Origin: Ixodes scapularis
Taxonomy: Eukaryota; Arthropoda; Arachnida; Ixodida; Ixodidae
DNA: 64,000 nucleotides
Assembly (NCBI RefSeq): GCF_016920785.2
Contig: NW_024609879.1
Coordinates: forward strand, 16,498,078 to 16,562,077
Reading direction: 5' to 3'
Shown here: positions 1 through 11,215 of the stretch, piece by piece
How positions within the stretch are numbered: position 1 is the first letter of the stretch
Layout: each line of letters opens with the position of its first letter
Program-made: the position numbers and the translations under genes
The notes under the pieces: model-generated
The model's input: only the letters and a program-made list of their open reading frames with translations
What the model was told of the DNA's origin: nothing
Database searches by the model: none

Positions 1-479
1 CTCTAAAAAGATAGTCAATTATTTTACAATTTTTGGTTTCCTGACGATTTTTATTATAGCACTTTTCAGCAAGTGCTTTTGTTTTAATTTTAACTCTTTT
101 TTTTTTTTTTTTTTTTTTGAGGGCGTGAATTTTGTGCTCGTATCTTTGGCAGTTGCTTCTGCTGATCGAAGGTTACCGCAGCCGAGATGCATTCCTCAAA
201 AAAGAGCTCGAGCTTGCAGTATTGATCTGCGGTACTGTTGTACATTATAAAAAGCTGGGAAGCAAAAAATACAGCAAAACAAGAGGCAAATGAACACAGA
301 TAAGTATAAACTGTGTGAATGCGTTAAAAGACCAGAGCTACATTTCGAGCGAGAGTGAATGGGCGATGTGAGATCACGATGGCGCATGCCATTCTATCCC
401 TCGAGATATGGAAACCGGTCTTGTAGCCTGTTGTCTGCGGGCCGCATGCCGCCCGCGGGTCGCGTGCTTGAGACCCCTG
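1..479. mobile_element. hAT-type element, 3' end only
   Basis: The last ~55 bases form a GC-rich terminus (read inward on the minus strand: CAGGGGTCTCAAGCACGCG followed by alternating GGCCCGC/GCATGC motifs). This is the look of the common CAGGGGTC-type hAT terminal inverted repeats. The 8 bases after the terminus (480-487, GCATAGAG) would be the target duplication, but the other end is outside the window, so this cannot be confirmed. A poly-T run lies at 101-118. No transposase is visible. Confidence 0.4.
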
Positions 480-2529
480 GCATAGAGCATGGGCTGAGCT
501 ACAGATGTTGTTAGTGTTGGGCTAATACCATCTTTAATTAGACAAGAGCCGTTATCCGAATGTTTGGTGATAGTTATGAGCCTGCGAGCACGCGAGTACG
601 GTCATAAAAACCGCCTACGTCACGCTGCCACGTGACTCTTGGTGCGAAGTCGTGACGTCATGTTACATCACGCTGTCAACAAGGGTAATAAATCCAGCGA
701 CTTTCTCAAATTTAATCGACTTGACGCAGTGAGAAACATGCCGTGCTAATACAAATGCGCCGCGAAAAAAATAAACAATTTATTATAGATTGAAATTCTG
801 TATATGACGATTTGATCAATACATGGATATAAAGCTGGGAACTTTTTATTCCCATATATTCATTCTTTGATACTAACAAATAGGCAAATAAATTACTTTG
901 AACCGGTTACCGTATATTTTTTCCGGTTCGGTTCCGGTTTTAATTACAAGATGGCGGCAAAGATTTCGGCTCGGTTCTGTTCCGGTTCGGCTAAAAATAA
1001 CAGTTCGGTTCCGGTTCAACACCCTGATTACATTTAGAATTTACCAAGCCTCAAACGTAATGAATTCCAGTTACAAATTACTTTCGTTTACAATTAACAG
1101 GTTACTTCACTCGTTACGCTGGAAACTGCTTTCACGTTACTTTTCTGCGATTATCAAGGAAACAATACAAACAATATTGGTGTTTTTAAAGATGTTCTGC
1201 AGCATTACTTACCTTTTTTCGTACACCGTATTACAGTATTGATTGTAAAAATCAATATGGTACTAAAAGAAATAATGTACGTGCACTCCATTAACCTGTA
1301 AGCTGACAAGCCAGCGAAAGCTGAAACCACGTCCACCACCCCGCTAGCTTACGGCGACAGGAAATGATTCCTGGAATTCTGCGAAGAAAGCTCACGGTGA
1401 TCATGCTCAGGAGCAGCGTCTACCTCCGGTAAGAGATCAAAAGGACAACAGCAGCTCGGCCTTGTGTCTTGATCTTTGTTTTTCGCATACTTGTACATGC
1501 CTTGTACGTCATTCCAGTGGGTCTAGTGACCGGACACACAAAACATTGTGTTTTCTTTTCCGTTGTTCTTTCGTTGAACTTGCTATCCGTATGCTGCTGG
1601 ATTGCCTGATAACATTGCTCCAGTTTCTGGGTTATGTCCTTTTATTGAAAACGTAACGAGTAATTAAAGTATTCCGTTTCTAATATCTATAACTAAAATA
1701 GATTACAAAGTACGGCCGCAATACATTAACGTAGCAATTACAAACATATTTCATAAAGTAACGGATTATAAAAAAAAAAAATTTGTTGTAACGGATTATT
1801 TCCCAAGTCTGGGTGCAGGCGTTGATTTTTACGCTTCATTTTAGATCGAGGATGGGTATTTCAGACAACCTATATATATACAAAAGCACCATTAAATTGA
1901 ACATCTCTTTTCAAGCTTACCAGAGCAGTTCGGCAGCCATATTGATCGAGGAGCTGTTTCACCACCTGGTAAAACGTCATTTCAGGCACAGGCTCCGATG
2001 GGTATGGGGAAGAGACAATGCCATTTTCGATCCGGGCCTTTAGTGCCATTCTTTCTCGACGCGTTGTATTAGATTACCTAGAAGAAAAAAGTGGTCGGCG
2101 CATAGATTTACTCTGCTTCATAAATATCCGTAGAACTACGGCCGGAGCTGAAGAAACGTCCAGGGACTCCTGCCGCATGACGATTTCGGGTGAGCAAGAA
2201 GCGAATGCCCGCGGCTAGGGAGTCCGGTGGAGCCAAATGTTTCTTTGAAGGATCCCTTTAAAGGGATGCTTCCACGGAATTTGAAAGATACCCGTCGTGT
2301 TCAGAAATAGGCTGAAATGATACACAATATACGTAAATGACAATCGCACGTTTTATTTTGTGCCTGATGGTTGTATTTTTCGTTATAACCGGCCCACCGC
2401 GGCTAGCGCTCGGAGAGCAGCCAGCGGATAGCGCGCCACAACCGGCGCAATCATGACGTAGTTTGTCTCGAGATGAGCAAAGCTGCGGCGAGGCTGACGT
2501 GGTCAGGACAGAGGTCGGCATTTTAGGTC
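480..2529. other. Anonymous stretch with hAT-like remnants
   Basis: No gene recognised. At 880-1026 there is a patch of repeated GGTTCCGGTT/GAACCGG ending in ...CACCCTG, which resembles a CAGGGTGTTGAACC-type hAT terminus without its partner. From about 1045 to 1811 the sequence is rich in GTAAC/GTTAC motifs and ends ...TTTCCCAAGTCTG, similar in style to the hAT family at 18601, but I could not define both ends. The short ORFs here have no recognisable content. Confidence 0.35.
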
Positions 2530-2595
2530 GCCGTCACTCACCCTCACCCTCACAGCCACACTCACCTAAGCCCCTCACTAACCCACACCCTCCAA

Positions 2596-2830
2596 GCCGC
2601 CTCGGTGGCTCCGAGGCGAGAGCGCCGGCCTACGGATCCCCATGTGGCGGGTTCGAATCTCGGCTGAGGTGTCCGCAATCTGACGGAGGCGTATTACGGA
2701 GAAGGCGCCGTGTAACCGAGCTTTCGGTTGCGCGTCAAAAGATCCGCAGGTGATCGAAATCAATCCTCAGTCCTCCACTGGGGCGTGCCAGATGCCCGTC
2801 GTTCGTTTGGCACGTAAAACCCCCAAATTT
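2596..2830 (+). mobile_element. tRNA-derived SINE, family A
   Basis: Starts with a tRNA-like head with A-box-like (CTCGGTGGCTCCGAGG) and B-box-like (GGGTTCGAATCTCGG) sequences about 45 bases apart, followed by an unrelated body ending ...CACGTAAAACCCCCAAATTT. The Pol III promoter layout and tail are those of a SINE. It sits inside the CTCAC minisatellite, which continues on both sides, so it inserted after the array existed. A single copy was seen in the window. tRNA-derived SINEs are known from ticks, but I cannot assign it to a named family. Confidence 0.7.
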
Positions 2831-3317
2831 GACTTTTTACTCACACCCTCACAGCTACACACACGTTCAGCCCCTCGCTCACCCTCATCCTCACGATCAC
2901 TCTCACCTTCAGCCCCTCACTGAACCTCACGGCCCTCACGCCCCTCACGCACTCATGGCCCTCACCCACTCACCGCCCTGATAGCCTTCACAGCCCTCAC
3001 GCACTCATACCCCTCACGCACTCATGGCCCGCACGCTCTCACGCACTCACCGGCCTTATGGTCCTCACGCACTCATACGCCTCACGCACTCGCCGCCCTC
3101 ACAGCCCTCACGCACCCATACCCCTCACGCACTCATCGCCCTTACCGCCCTCATGGACTCACCGCCCTCACGCACTCGTGGCCCTCACGCCACTCACGCA
3201 CTCACCGCCATCGCGGACTCACCGCCATCAGGGCCCTCACGCACTCATAGCCCTCACGCCCCTATGAACCTTGCGGCCTCACCGCCCTCACGGCCCTCAC
3301 GCCACTCAGGCCCGCTC

Positions 3318-3802
3318 CAGACGGGGCAATTTTGCCCAGAAACTTGACGTGCAGAAACACGGGCCACCCGCTTTCACACGCAACAGTCAATTGCTGCATT
3401 TTGTCATCATCATCGTGAAATTTTATTTTTCTTGCACTATTTAGACACACAATTACGCTCTATAACGTGTTTTTATGGATTCAAGTCTCGTTGAGAATAC
3501 TAATGCATATTTCTGAAACAGTTTATTTCCAAAAACGATCAATTTCAAAATAAGAACCAAGTCTTTTGTTGTCATCACCACCGGCACGAGGTATCAGGTG
3601 AAAACATCGAATGACCCTCACACCGACAAGAGAGGTGAATTACCTCACACATGACCTGCAGCCGCTTTAAAGGTCTTCGAATCGCTCCGAGTTGCTCGCT
3701 TATTTCGAGCCGAACCCGATCTCAGCAATTCATGTCGATTTGGGAAAGCTAGGGAACTACCCGCCAGCAACACCGAAATTGCTCAGAATGTTGCTCCGTC
3801 TG
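3318..3802. mobile_element. Possible TIR element in the minisatellite
   Basis: Non-repetitive 485-bp segment that interrupts the CTCAC array. Its ends are related inverted sequences: CAGACGGGGCAATTTTG at the left and, read from the right, CAGACGGAGCAACATTC. Ends of the CAG...CTG type suggest hAT, but the adjacent 8 bases do not match each other, so no target duplication supports it. No coding capacity. Confidence 0.35.
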
Positions 3803-4130
3803 AAGGGGGCCTCACGCACTCATGGCCCTCACGCACTTATGGCCCTCACGCACTTATGGCCCTCATACCCCTCATGCACTCACCGCCCTCACAGCCCTCA
3901 CGCACTCATACCCCTCACGCCCCTCACGCACTGACCGTCCTCGCGCACTCACCGCCCTCACGCCCCTCACGCGTTCATGACCCTCACACCCCTCACGCCC
4001 CTCACGCAGTCACGGTCCTCGGACCCCTCACTCACCATCACACTCATGAATTTTCCTGGTTCCAGAAACTCACACCCCCTCGCCTCACCTGTGAAGGTGA
4101 TGGTGAGTGAGGGTGAGTGAGGGTCCTTAT

Positions 4131-5109
4131 GGGTGAGGTTTTCCGAGGTAGGTGTCAGGATGCCCAAGCCGTTCCAGCCACCGAAGCGGTCGAAGCACGC
4201 CAACGATTGGGCCACAGCAACAAACCGCAAAGCTGCTTTTGCGTGAATTTCGAGTGAGGGGTTTACCTATAATCTTGTAGAGGGAGAATAGCGACGTCTG
4301 GGCACACAAAGAGAGTCCCGTTGAGTGGGGAGTTCTTCTTTGCCCTCTTCTCTTGTGCTGGTCGTGGAGGTGTGGGGATGACGTCAGATTCAAAGCAGTT
4401 ATCGTCACTGCCTGTCAAGGTTCCTAGACGGGCATTACAAGCGAGGTTTTAGCGAAATCCACAGGGTGCTCTTTTTTACTCGTTTATTTATTTAAAAATT
4501 TCGTTCGTGTCTTTTTTAACAAGATATTGGTGTGTCCGATGTGGTACCGCTCCTTTAAACTTGTATAGACCAAAAAGTAAGCGCCGAAATTTTCTGCAGT
4601 ACCCCTCTAAAGAAAGCCAACATTTTGGAAGAACTTGTTCAGCTTGCCCAAGGTCAGTTTGCTCTGGGACACAGGATGGTTTTTCACCGCTATAAAAAAA
4701 AAAAAAATGTATGGAGAGTGAAGCAGCTCGACACTTGAAGACGCGTTGCGTTAGAAACCGAAGGGATCGGTGACCGAGTGGGCTAGCTCACATCAGAGCC
4801 ACTAAATTAGCTACGCTTAGGGAATCGGCACTCTGTTTCCCGATATTGTGATGGGCGCCGCCATCTTCGTGCTTAGTAGAGAGCGCAGGCAAGTGCCGAT
4901 AGTAATGATTCAGAAGTGTGACTTCATCAGCGTTAGATTCAGCGTTAGGAAGCTCATGTAATATTGCTTTGCTCTGTCGCGAGCTGTTTAAACATTTGTG
5001 GAAAATAGAAAAGCGTTTCTTGTGATTTAAGTTAAAGCTTCAGGTAAATGGCAACCATGATTTTAAGACCAAGATGGGTAAGGGATGTCACATTAAAGCT
5101 ATAGCTTAT
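4131..5109. other. Anonymous stretch
   Basis: No gene recognised. There is a poly-A run at 4687-4698. The phrase AGAGCCACTAAATTAGCT near 4795 recurs in variant form at 55899, which hints at a dispersed repeat. Confidence 0.3.
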
Positions 5110-5395
5110 TTATTGACCATGGCGCACTGTAGCTCGGACCGTACGGGTTCCGAAAGTTCGTTTTGCTGTGGAACGCAAAGATCCTGGGTTCAAACCCCAC
5201 CCCTGCCCGTTTCAATCTGGATGAGCATCGTACCGGCGTGCAGTTGAGGAACACTACTGCGTTGTGCACGTTAAAGACCCCAGCATAGCGGTCGTACCGC
5301 AGTGGCTAATTTTCTCTTTTACGGATGAGAGAGCAGACGCCAAGTAAGGCAGACTAACTTCCGCTTTATAAATATACACACATCAATGTATATAC
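5110..5395 (+). mobile_element. tRNA-derived SINE, family B, copy 1
   Basis: The head contains a B-box-like GGGTTCAAACCCC near 5193. The body carries the diagnostic phrase GATGAGCATCGTACCGGCGT, then ACACTACTGCG...CACGTTAAAGACCCC, then a GGCAGACTAACTTCC-type 3' part. The same order is found at 7165-7345, and inverted at 26590-26825 and 28195-28465, so this is a dispersed family with at least four copies here. Confidence 0.75.
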
Positions 5396-6689
5396 ACAGA
5401 GTGTCCTGTTTTATGCTTAACATATTTGTTAAAAAATGAAAAAAAAAGAAAGCCGTGAAAGTCACCCTTAAAGGACACGTGCGAAGGAAAAAAAGCATTT
5501 TTTTTTTTTAACAGCCAGGTTGGGAAAACGAAGTCATAAAACGAATTTACAGCGAAAACGAAAACCACTACATCAACTCGTTTTAGAATGACGCCATAAC
5601 ATATACTTTTTTTCAGCGAAATTAAAATTTGACCCTTTTTGCCTCCACAATTTGAGATAAAAACACCGATATATATATATATATATATATATTTAAGAAC
5701 CAGCTTTTTTTTTGAAGGATCAAAGTCTGTGAAGCCAACGGCATATGCCTTCGCGAAGCGGCATCCCCCTCGGAGGCCGTAAACTCGGGGTTTTAACTGG
5801 ACGCCATATTTGAGTGCGTTGTTTAAAGCGCGCGCTCAGGACGATCTCACATTAATCGGATGCTAAGACCGACAATTATGAGTTCTTGACGGTGTGGAAT
5901 CCAGGTTGAAAAATACTGTGAAACTCGCCGTCAGCAGTCGAGCACACCGCTATGGTCACCGGTGAATTCTTGCTTCCGACCTTTCCTGAAAATACCAGAT
6001 CTCTCGTGCCGAATCATCATTAGGAGCTCAGAACGCACAAGAAATGAAGGGTACACAAAATGAGGTCACCGCATACCCTGTTTGCCTTTCCTTCTGCCTC
6101 CTTTGTGTTCTGAAATCAGAAGATATTAAACAAGCGTCAACTTGGTCTTCGATTCCTGGATATCCTTGCGCGCCTTATATACACGTCGGAGCGTCACGGT
6201 GCATCAGCAGACTGTGGGGGCGCCACATATTTCCGGAAAGGTCTATTCGACCTGATGCCAATCCCGAGCGGCAGTAGACGCGCTGATTGGACATGAGGCC
6301 AATCCGAACGCCAACATAGCACTCGTGCCCAATCTGTGTCTGAGATCGATCCCGCTGGGATGACGTCACTATTTTAGCGCACATGTTGCGATTGCTCTCG
6401 GGGTTGTCGGCAGAAACGTCCGTCACCATCGAGACTGGGAGTCGATCCTAAGCAGCCAATCGCTAAAGTCGGCGGGCGAGCATCCGCTCTGGTGCTACGA
6501 CCGTTTGGCAGGATGCACTGCAATCACGAAAAAGCCGAAGCATAATTGCATACATAATTCAATTCATTTGCAATTCAACGAACACTGACAAGCGAGCATC
6601 CGCTGTAAAAGCCGGGTACGGAGACGCTGGTTTAGCGGGCGTAAACACCTGCAACTGCAGCGGTGTTCACGTGCGTGAACATCTGTAGC
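5396..6689. other. Anonymous stretch with a TA microsatellite
   Basis: A (TA)n tract lies at about 5669-5691 and poly-A/T runs lie around 5440-5510. No protein family, RNA gene or element border could be recognised. The ORF at 6044-6277 has no recognisable motif. Confidence 0.4.
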
Positions 6690-6810
6690 GACTGAAGCGA
6701 AAAACGCAGGGCTGCATAATTCAAGCGTGAGCTATTACTTCGGTAACGTCACTTAGCTCAGTGTCTGAAGCAAGAAATGCTGGACAGGGCAGGAAGACGT
6801 AGGCGTATAA
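6690..6810 (+). repeat. Dispersed segment shared with 48.8 kb
   Basis: The phrases GACTGAAGC, AAACGTGAGCTATT (here AAGCGTGAGCTATT) and GAAGCAAGAAATGCTGG...CAGGAAG...GCATAAC occur in the same order at 48800-48945, directly downstream of a degenerate LINE reading frame. This is probably a 3' fragment of the same LINE family. Confidence 0.5.
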
Positions 6811-7164
6811 CCTTCGTTCGACTGCCTGCACTGACGTCACACCAACTGCCATTTTGGTGGCCATCACCAGGTGTCTTCTGCAGCGTAAACTGTGTACTAC
6901 GGCATTTCTTTTCTTTTTTCAAGAGGTAAAATGCACACCAGCATGGTGAAAGGACGTTGCGTGCAAGGTCGCTGAATGCTGTGCCTGAATAGGAAACTGA
7001 ACGGGAGTCACTAAATAGGAAATCTATTCAGTGACTCTGATGCAAAGGTCTCGGAACTTTATGACTAAGGGGCCGGGAGCGGGGCCTGTCGCAGTTTCGA
7101 GAGTCATAAAATAAACGAGTGAACGTAAATGAGAAAACAAATCACAAAATAAATAGACCCAGAT

Positions 7165-7345
7165 AAGCATTAGCATCGTACCGGCGTGCTGTCGTGTATC
7201 ACTACCGCGTGGTGCACGTTAAGGACCCCCAGGAGTTGTACTGCACATGGCTCAATAGCTCATCTACAGCTGAGAGACAAGTCGTCCAGTTGTGGCAGAC
7301 GAACTTCAGGCTGTATAAGCATACACGCGAAAAGCAATGGATAAG
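7165..7345 (+). mobile_element. tRNA-derived SINE, family B, 5'-truncated copy
   Basis: Carries the body of family B (GCATCGTACCGGCGTG, then CACTACCGCG...CACGTTAAGGACCCC, then the CATCTACAGCTGAGAGA region) but lacks the tRNA-like head. It matches the copies at 5110, 26590 and 28195 over this part. Confidence 0.7.
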
Positions 7346-8740
7346 CATTGAAATACATACACATTCAAAGTGCATAAATTTAAAAAAGGAAATAGATTGA
7401 TGCGTATAAAAATACCTACACGGGAACAAGCAAGATTGGCGAGTAATATAGTTCAGTATATACTATGATTCAGTATTCAGCTATATATTACATTCAATAA
7501 TTTTGCGCCCAAAAACTCAAGGGGTATGACGCGATGCTTCTGACAGAAGAGAACGCAGAATAATTGAATCGTACCCTGTTACCAAACAGTGCGTATTTGT
7601 GTAATATTTGGGGGTCAAATAGACCCGATTTAGAATAATGCTCAAAAATCTGCACTCTGCGCAAGAAATGAACAATAAACAGTAACCAATTGCCCCTGAG
7701 GTCGTAAGAATTTCGTTTTCGTTCACAAATACACGCTCGTACATTTGTGTTCCCGACTCTAAAATATCACATGGCAGCACAAAAAGAGCAACGCCGTGGA
7801 GCACGGAAGGTTTTCCAAGTCAAAAGTACAAGACGGCGAGATTAAAGATCTTTCAAACGCGGCCCATATGGTCGTGCGCAATCTGTTGACCAATCACGAT
7901 TTTTTAAAGGTTACAATGACATCGCCACATTTGAAAGATGAAGCCAGGGGCGTCAGAAGTGTTTGATCGGAAGGGGACGAGGGGGGGGGGGGGAGTGCAC
8001 AGAAATAAAAGGTTTTGTCCTACTGAATTGACTGCCATAAGCGTCTAGTGAACAAAAGAAGCAAAAACACGTGCCTCCGCCGCCACCTCCCCCCCCCCCC
8101 CTCCACCGCCCCCCCCCCCCCCCCCCTCCGTCACCACTGGACGATGGATCAAGCTCGTTTCTGGTCCGCGAGTGCAGCAAGTTACAAATGCAGTCGTCGG
8201 AGTAAAGTAAAAACGCTGCTCTAGAGGCACATACGGCTTCATTCACATTGCACTTGCCAAACACATATACAAGGCGTCGATTCTTGATCGGTATCCAAGG
8301 GTGTGAAGGCACAGAGACAGAGCACTTCGGCGTGCCAAGGAAGCTTTGATCGCGCTGCGAGACCGGCGAAACTTGCTTTCGACGAGTTGTGCCTTTTCCT
8401 GCGGCGATGCGCTTTCGTAAAAATGTTCACATCTTCTCAAAGACAAGTCTCACGGTATTCAAAGAGGTGTAAGAAACGTCTTCTGCAAATGACGACGAAC
8501 GAGTAGAAAACTTCTCTTCAGACACTGCCGCCGGCCTCTGCAACGCTTGAAAAGACGTGATTTCGCTGCATGCAAGACGGCCGTCCGGTGGCTGCACTCG
8601 CGCTGCAGCAACCGAGCGGGATTGCGCCTTCCAGCAAATTGTCATAGAGATGCAACGAGGTAGAGGGGCTTATAGCGATAAACCGGGGTTCCTGTCTGCA
8701 CACGAAAGTGACCCCCATAAGGCCGCTGCCATTGTACGCA
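7346..8740. other. Anonymous stretch with long G and C runs
   Basis: No gene recognised. Homopolymer runs: 13 G at 7981-7993, 13 C at 8089-8101, 18 C at 8109-8126. The glycine- and proline-rich reading frames that cross them are artefacts of these runs. The region 8240-8700 is not low-complexity, but its short frames show no recognisable domain. Confidence 0.4.
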
Positions 8741-8749
8741 AACGTGACT

Positions 8750-8800
8750 AGTCGTCACGTGACCAAACCAAATACGTGACGTCACAGGGAAGATGGCGGT
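8750..8800 (+). promoter_or_regulatory. Candidate core promoter (E-box, CRE, YY1-like)
   Basis: Three classical motifs lie within 45 bases: a palindromic E-box TCACGTGA (8755-8762), a full CRE palindrome TGACGTCA (8777-8784), and AAGATGGCGG (8790-8799), which matches the YY1-type element often found just downstream of animal transcription starts and also places an ATG in a good start context. The spacing and order resemble a TATA-less housekeeping promoter. This is inference from motifs only. Confidence 0.45.
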
Positions 8801-8966
8801 GGCTGGCCCCAGCTGGGCCGGAGCATTGGCCGGAGCTTGTCGGATGCTTTGTTTGTTGTCGTTCGTCTCGGCGAGCACATTGCAGACACGGAAGCCGTCA
8901 TATGAGGCCGGTCGAAAGCGACTTCAGATTTCAGCGTGCTGTCTCACGTGCGCATTTCGCTGGTGA
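8793..8966 (+). CDS. Candidate first exon with signal peptide, unidentified
   Basis: A 57-codon frame starts at the ATG inside AAGATGGCGG. The first ~30 residues look like a cleavable signal peptide: a short start, a hydrophobic core CLLSFVSAS around residues 20-28, then polar sequence. The frame stops at 8964-8966. A second plus-strand frame (8905-9079) and a third frame reaching a strong donor-like GTGAGT at 9154 both look protein-like and overlap it, so the true exon structure is unclear or the copy is frameshifted. No family recognised. Its position directly behind the promoter-like motifs is the main reason to list it. Confidence 0.3.
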   Translation: MAVAGPSWAGALAGACRMLCLLSFVSASTLQTRKPSYEAGRKRLQISACCLTCAFRW

Positions 8967-9159
8967 TCGACGGGAATATTGCCACGAAAGAGACAATCGG
9001 CCCTACGTTGCTCGGCCCTTGGATTGATTCGGATATCGCTAGGATAAATTTTAAGACGACTTTTCTGTGCTCTCGTTGACCACTGGAATCTACGAGGTCT
9101 GCAGTGAAGGGAGTGGAGTGCATCTGGATACACAGTTTGGCTACGGAAATTGCGTGAGT

Positions 9160-10149
9160 CGTGCTTAGCAGTGTGCAATCGCGGTGCCACTTTGTTCAAA
9201 TAACCGAAGGCTCACTTCGGTTGTGCGGCGCACCGAACAGCTGCCTTTAAGTTAGTAGTTGCTGTGTCGTGCTTTAGGTGATGCTGTGCTGCTTTCTAAA
9301 ATTTTCTGGCGTAGACGTGCGCTTTCATGGAGCACAGGTGTTGCTGTTGATATTGATCCCGCTGGTCTGTCACACGTTTTGTTGGCACAAACGTTTCATC
9401 AGCACTGGTTACGCGAATTGCAACTCTATGGACATTTCATCGAGCGTGTTAACTGCCCAGCTCACCCGTGGCCGCCGCTTTACGGCGACAGTCTACAGTG
9501 GCTCATTACCAGAAAGGTGGTCCCACATCTATTTCAGTTTAGTTCGTCCACGGCAGTCGCCAAACACCAAGGGAGAAAATATATTGGGACAGAATGACAC
9601 TAAAGCAATGCAGATTTTTTAGTGGTCAGGGTAGACTCTCTTCTGTCAGTTTTGTTATATTGTCACGGATGCTTGTTCCAGTATTATCTTCTATCAATAT
9701 TTACTATTTTGGAAAGTTCCAGGTTATGCTCGGCTGTCATTGTATGTTCTGGTGGAGGTGCTGGGTACTTTACTTATAGCCCTTCACTTTGTGTGCACCC
9801 TGGCGGCTCCTCAGCTGAGTTGCCCGATAACAGGACACGGGTGGCGGATTATCCCGCGTATTAAACCCCCGACGAGCCGTGAACCGAGTCCTATCCCAAG
9901 CCCGGCAGAAAAACCGCGAGGCGAGCGAGTACCACAAGAACGAACCTCGGAAAAACACCACGAAGAACCCGAAATCCGAGCCAGTTGCTGCTACCGGGAA
10001 GAACCACCAGAATTCTGCCTCCTGCCAGGAAAACCGAAGCTGACTAAGCCAAGAATAACAAACCTGTAGCAGCAAACCGCGTCCGCTCCCACCAATGTTT
10101 GCATGCCCCTCGCACGTCACACTCCGACGCCCTTTCACGTGAGGTGTAG
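9160..10149. other. Anonymous stretch
   Basis: No gene or element border recognised. The 187-codon minus-strand frame at 9770-10333 has no recognisable motif and overlaps the plus-strand gag remnant, so I regard it as a shadow. Confidence 0.3.
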
Positions 10150-11215
10150 GAAGACGTCGAGGACTGGATTGAGCAATATGACCGTGTCGCTCGCCACAAT
10201 GGGTGGACAGAAAACCAGCTCCTGCAGAACATATACCTCTCTTGGAACAAAATGCCAGACACTGGTCTGGGAACCATGGATCCTCCTTAACGTCGTGGGA
10301 AGTTAGGAAGATCAAGCTGAAGCGCACGTTCATTAGCCAACATCAACCAGATATAGTCGCGTTCGTGATTATGTCAAGGACACAGCCCCAACGAGGGCGT
10401 CACCGCCTTCGTGGAGGATGTTTTGCACCTGATCGAGCGCCCACGCCGACTCTGATGCTACGGAAGATAAGAAGCTAAGAGTCCCATGTCTCTCATGAGA
10501 GGGGCAACACCTTCGGCAGCCTTGTCCGCAACACCCCGACCACATTCGAAGGGTTTATATCACTGAGGCTTCCAACATTGAACGTGCACTGCATGCCCAA
10601 GCCTGCCGCAATCAACAACTTCCCGGCGTTCCACGCTCGAGTAGTCCACCTGCAACTTCCATGCCAGCCTCCCAGGCATCCGCGACATCATCCACAACGT
10701 TGTCCTGGAGATCGGAACGCTTCCTGCCATCAGTTGCCCGGCTTTTACTTTGATTGCCGAGATTGTTTCGGAACAAGTTCGACAGGCATTTCAACCGGAG
10801 ACTTCTGTGAGCAAAGCGGCATCTGACACACCGAGGGCGACTTACGCCACAATGGCACGATGACCGCTATCGGCTGCCCCTTAGTATTCAATGCCAATTC
10901 AGTGAGACACCCCAGCGCCGAAGCATTCCCGATATCGGGTGTAGGTTGGGGCTGAGCAAAGTACGCCGAGGAAAATGGAGGTGTTGCGAATGGCCGACCG
11001 AAAATCACTCTGCTACAACTGCATGAGGCCGACCATGTCTACCGGAGCTGCCCGTACTAATGAATTGGCCTGCGACGGTTCGTGCCGTACGACCCTCGAC
11101 CACGTCTCGAGGAGCGACCGCGGCACATGGAGGATTATCTTAGGCGGCCTTTGTCCCTGGTGCCGACATTACCCCGAGGCTTCTGAACCCCATCACCTCG
11201 ATGAGAGATAAGCAC
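10150..11215 (+). pseudogene. Ty3/gypsy gag remnant
   Basis: Retrotransposon capsid-type sequence: an EDVEDWIEQYDRVARHNGW motif at 10150, a matrix/capsid-like stretch, then near 10680-10840 a segment with DIIHNVVLEIG and SCPAFTLIAEIVSEQVR character. A zinc-knuckle start (CYNC) follows at about 11011, whose HVYRSC half is one base out of frame. Many stops and frameshifts interrupt it. The layout matches gag polyproteins of gypsy elements abundant in ticks. It likely belongs with the integrase remnant at 14620-15420. Non-functional. Confidence 0.6.

Larger units (their letters stand above)
2530..4130. repeat. CTCAC-rich minisatellite
   Basis: Long irregular tandem array built from CCCTCACGCACTCAT, CCCTCACGCC and CACTCACCGCC units, with unit length varying around 6-18 bases. 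It runs 2530-3317 and 3803-4080. The right border (about 4085-4130) carries the complementary form GGTGAGTGAGGGTGAGTGAG, so the array is flanked by an inverted copy of its own motif. It is interrupted by a SINE (2596-2830) and by an unrelated 485-bp segment (3318-3802). The long ORFs across it are only repeat translation. Confidence 0.85.

Noticed and set aside
3024..4110. Long His/Pro/Ser-rich ORFs
   Set aside because: They are translations of the CTCAC minisatellite and exist in several frames at once.
7953..8312. Gly-rich minus-strand ORFs
   Set aside because: Created by C homopolymers at 8089-8126; no domain.
9770..10333. 187-codon minus-strand ORF
   Set aside because: Overlaps the plus-strand gag remnant and shows no motif; likely a shadow.
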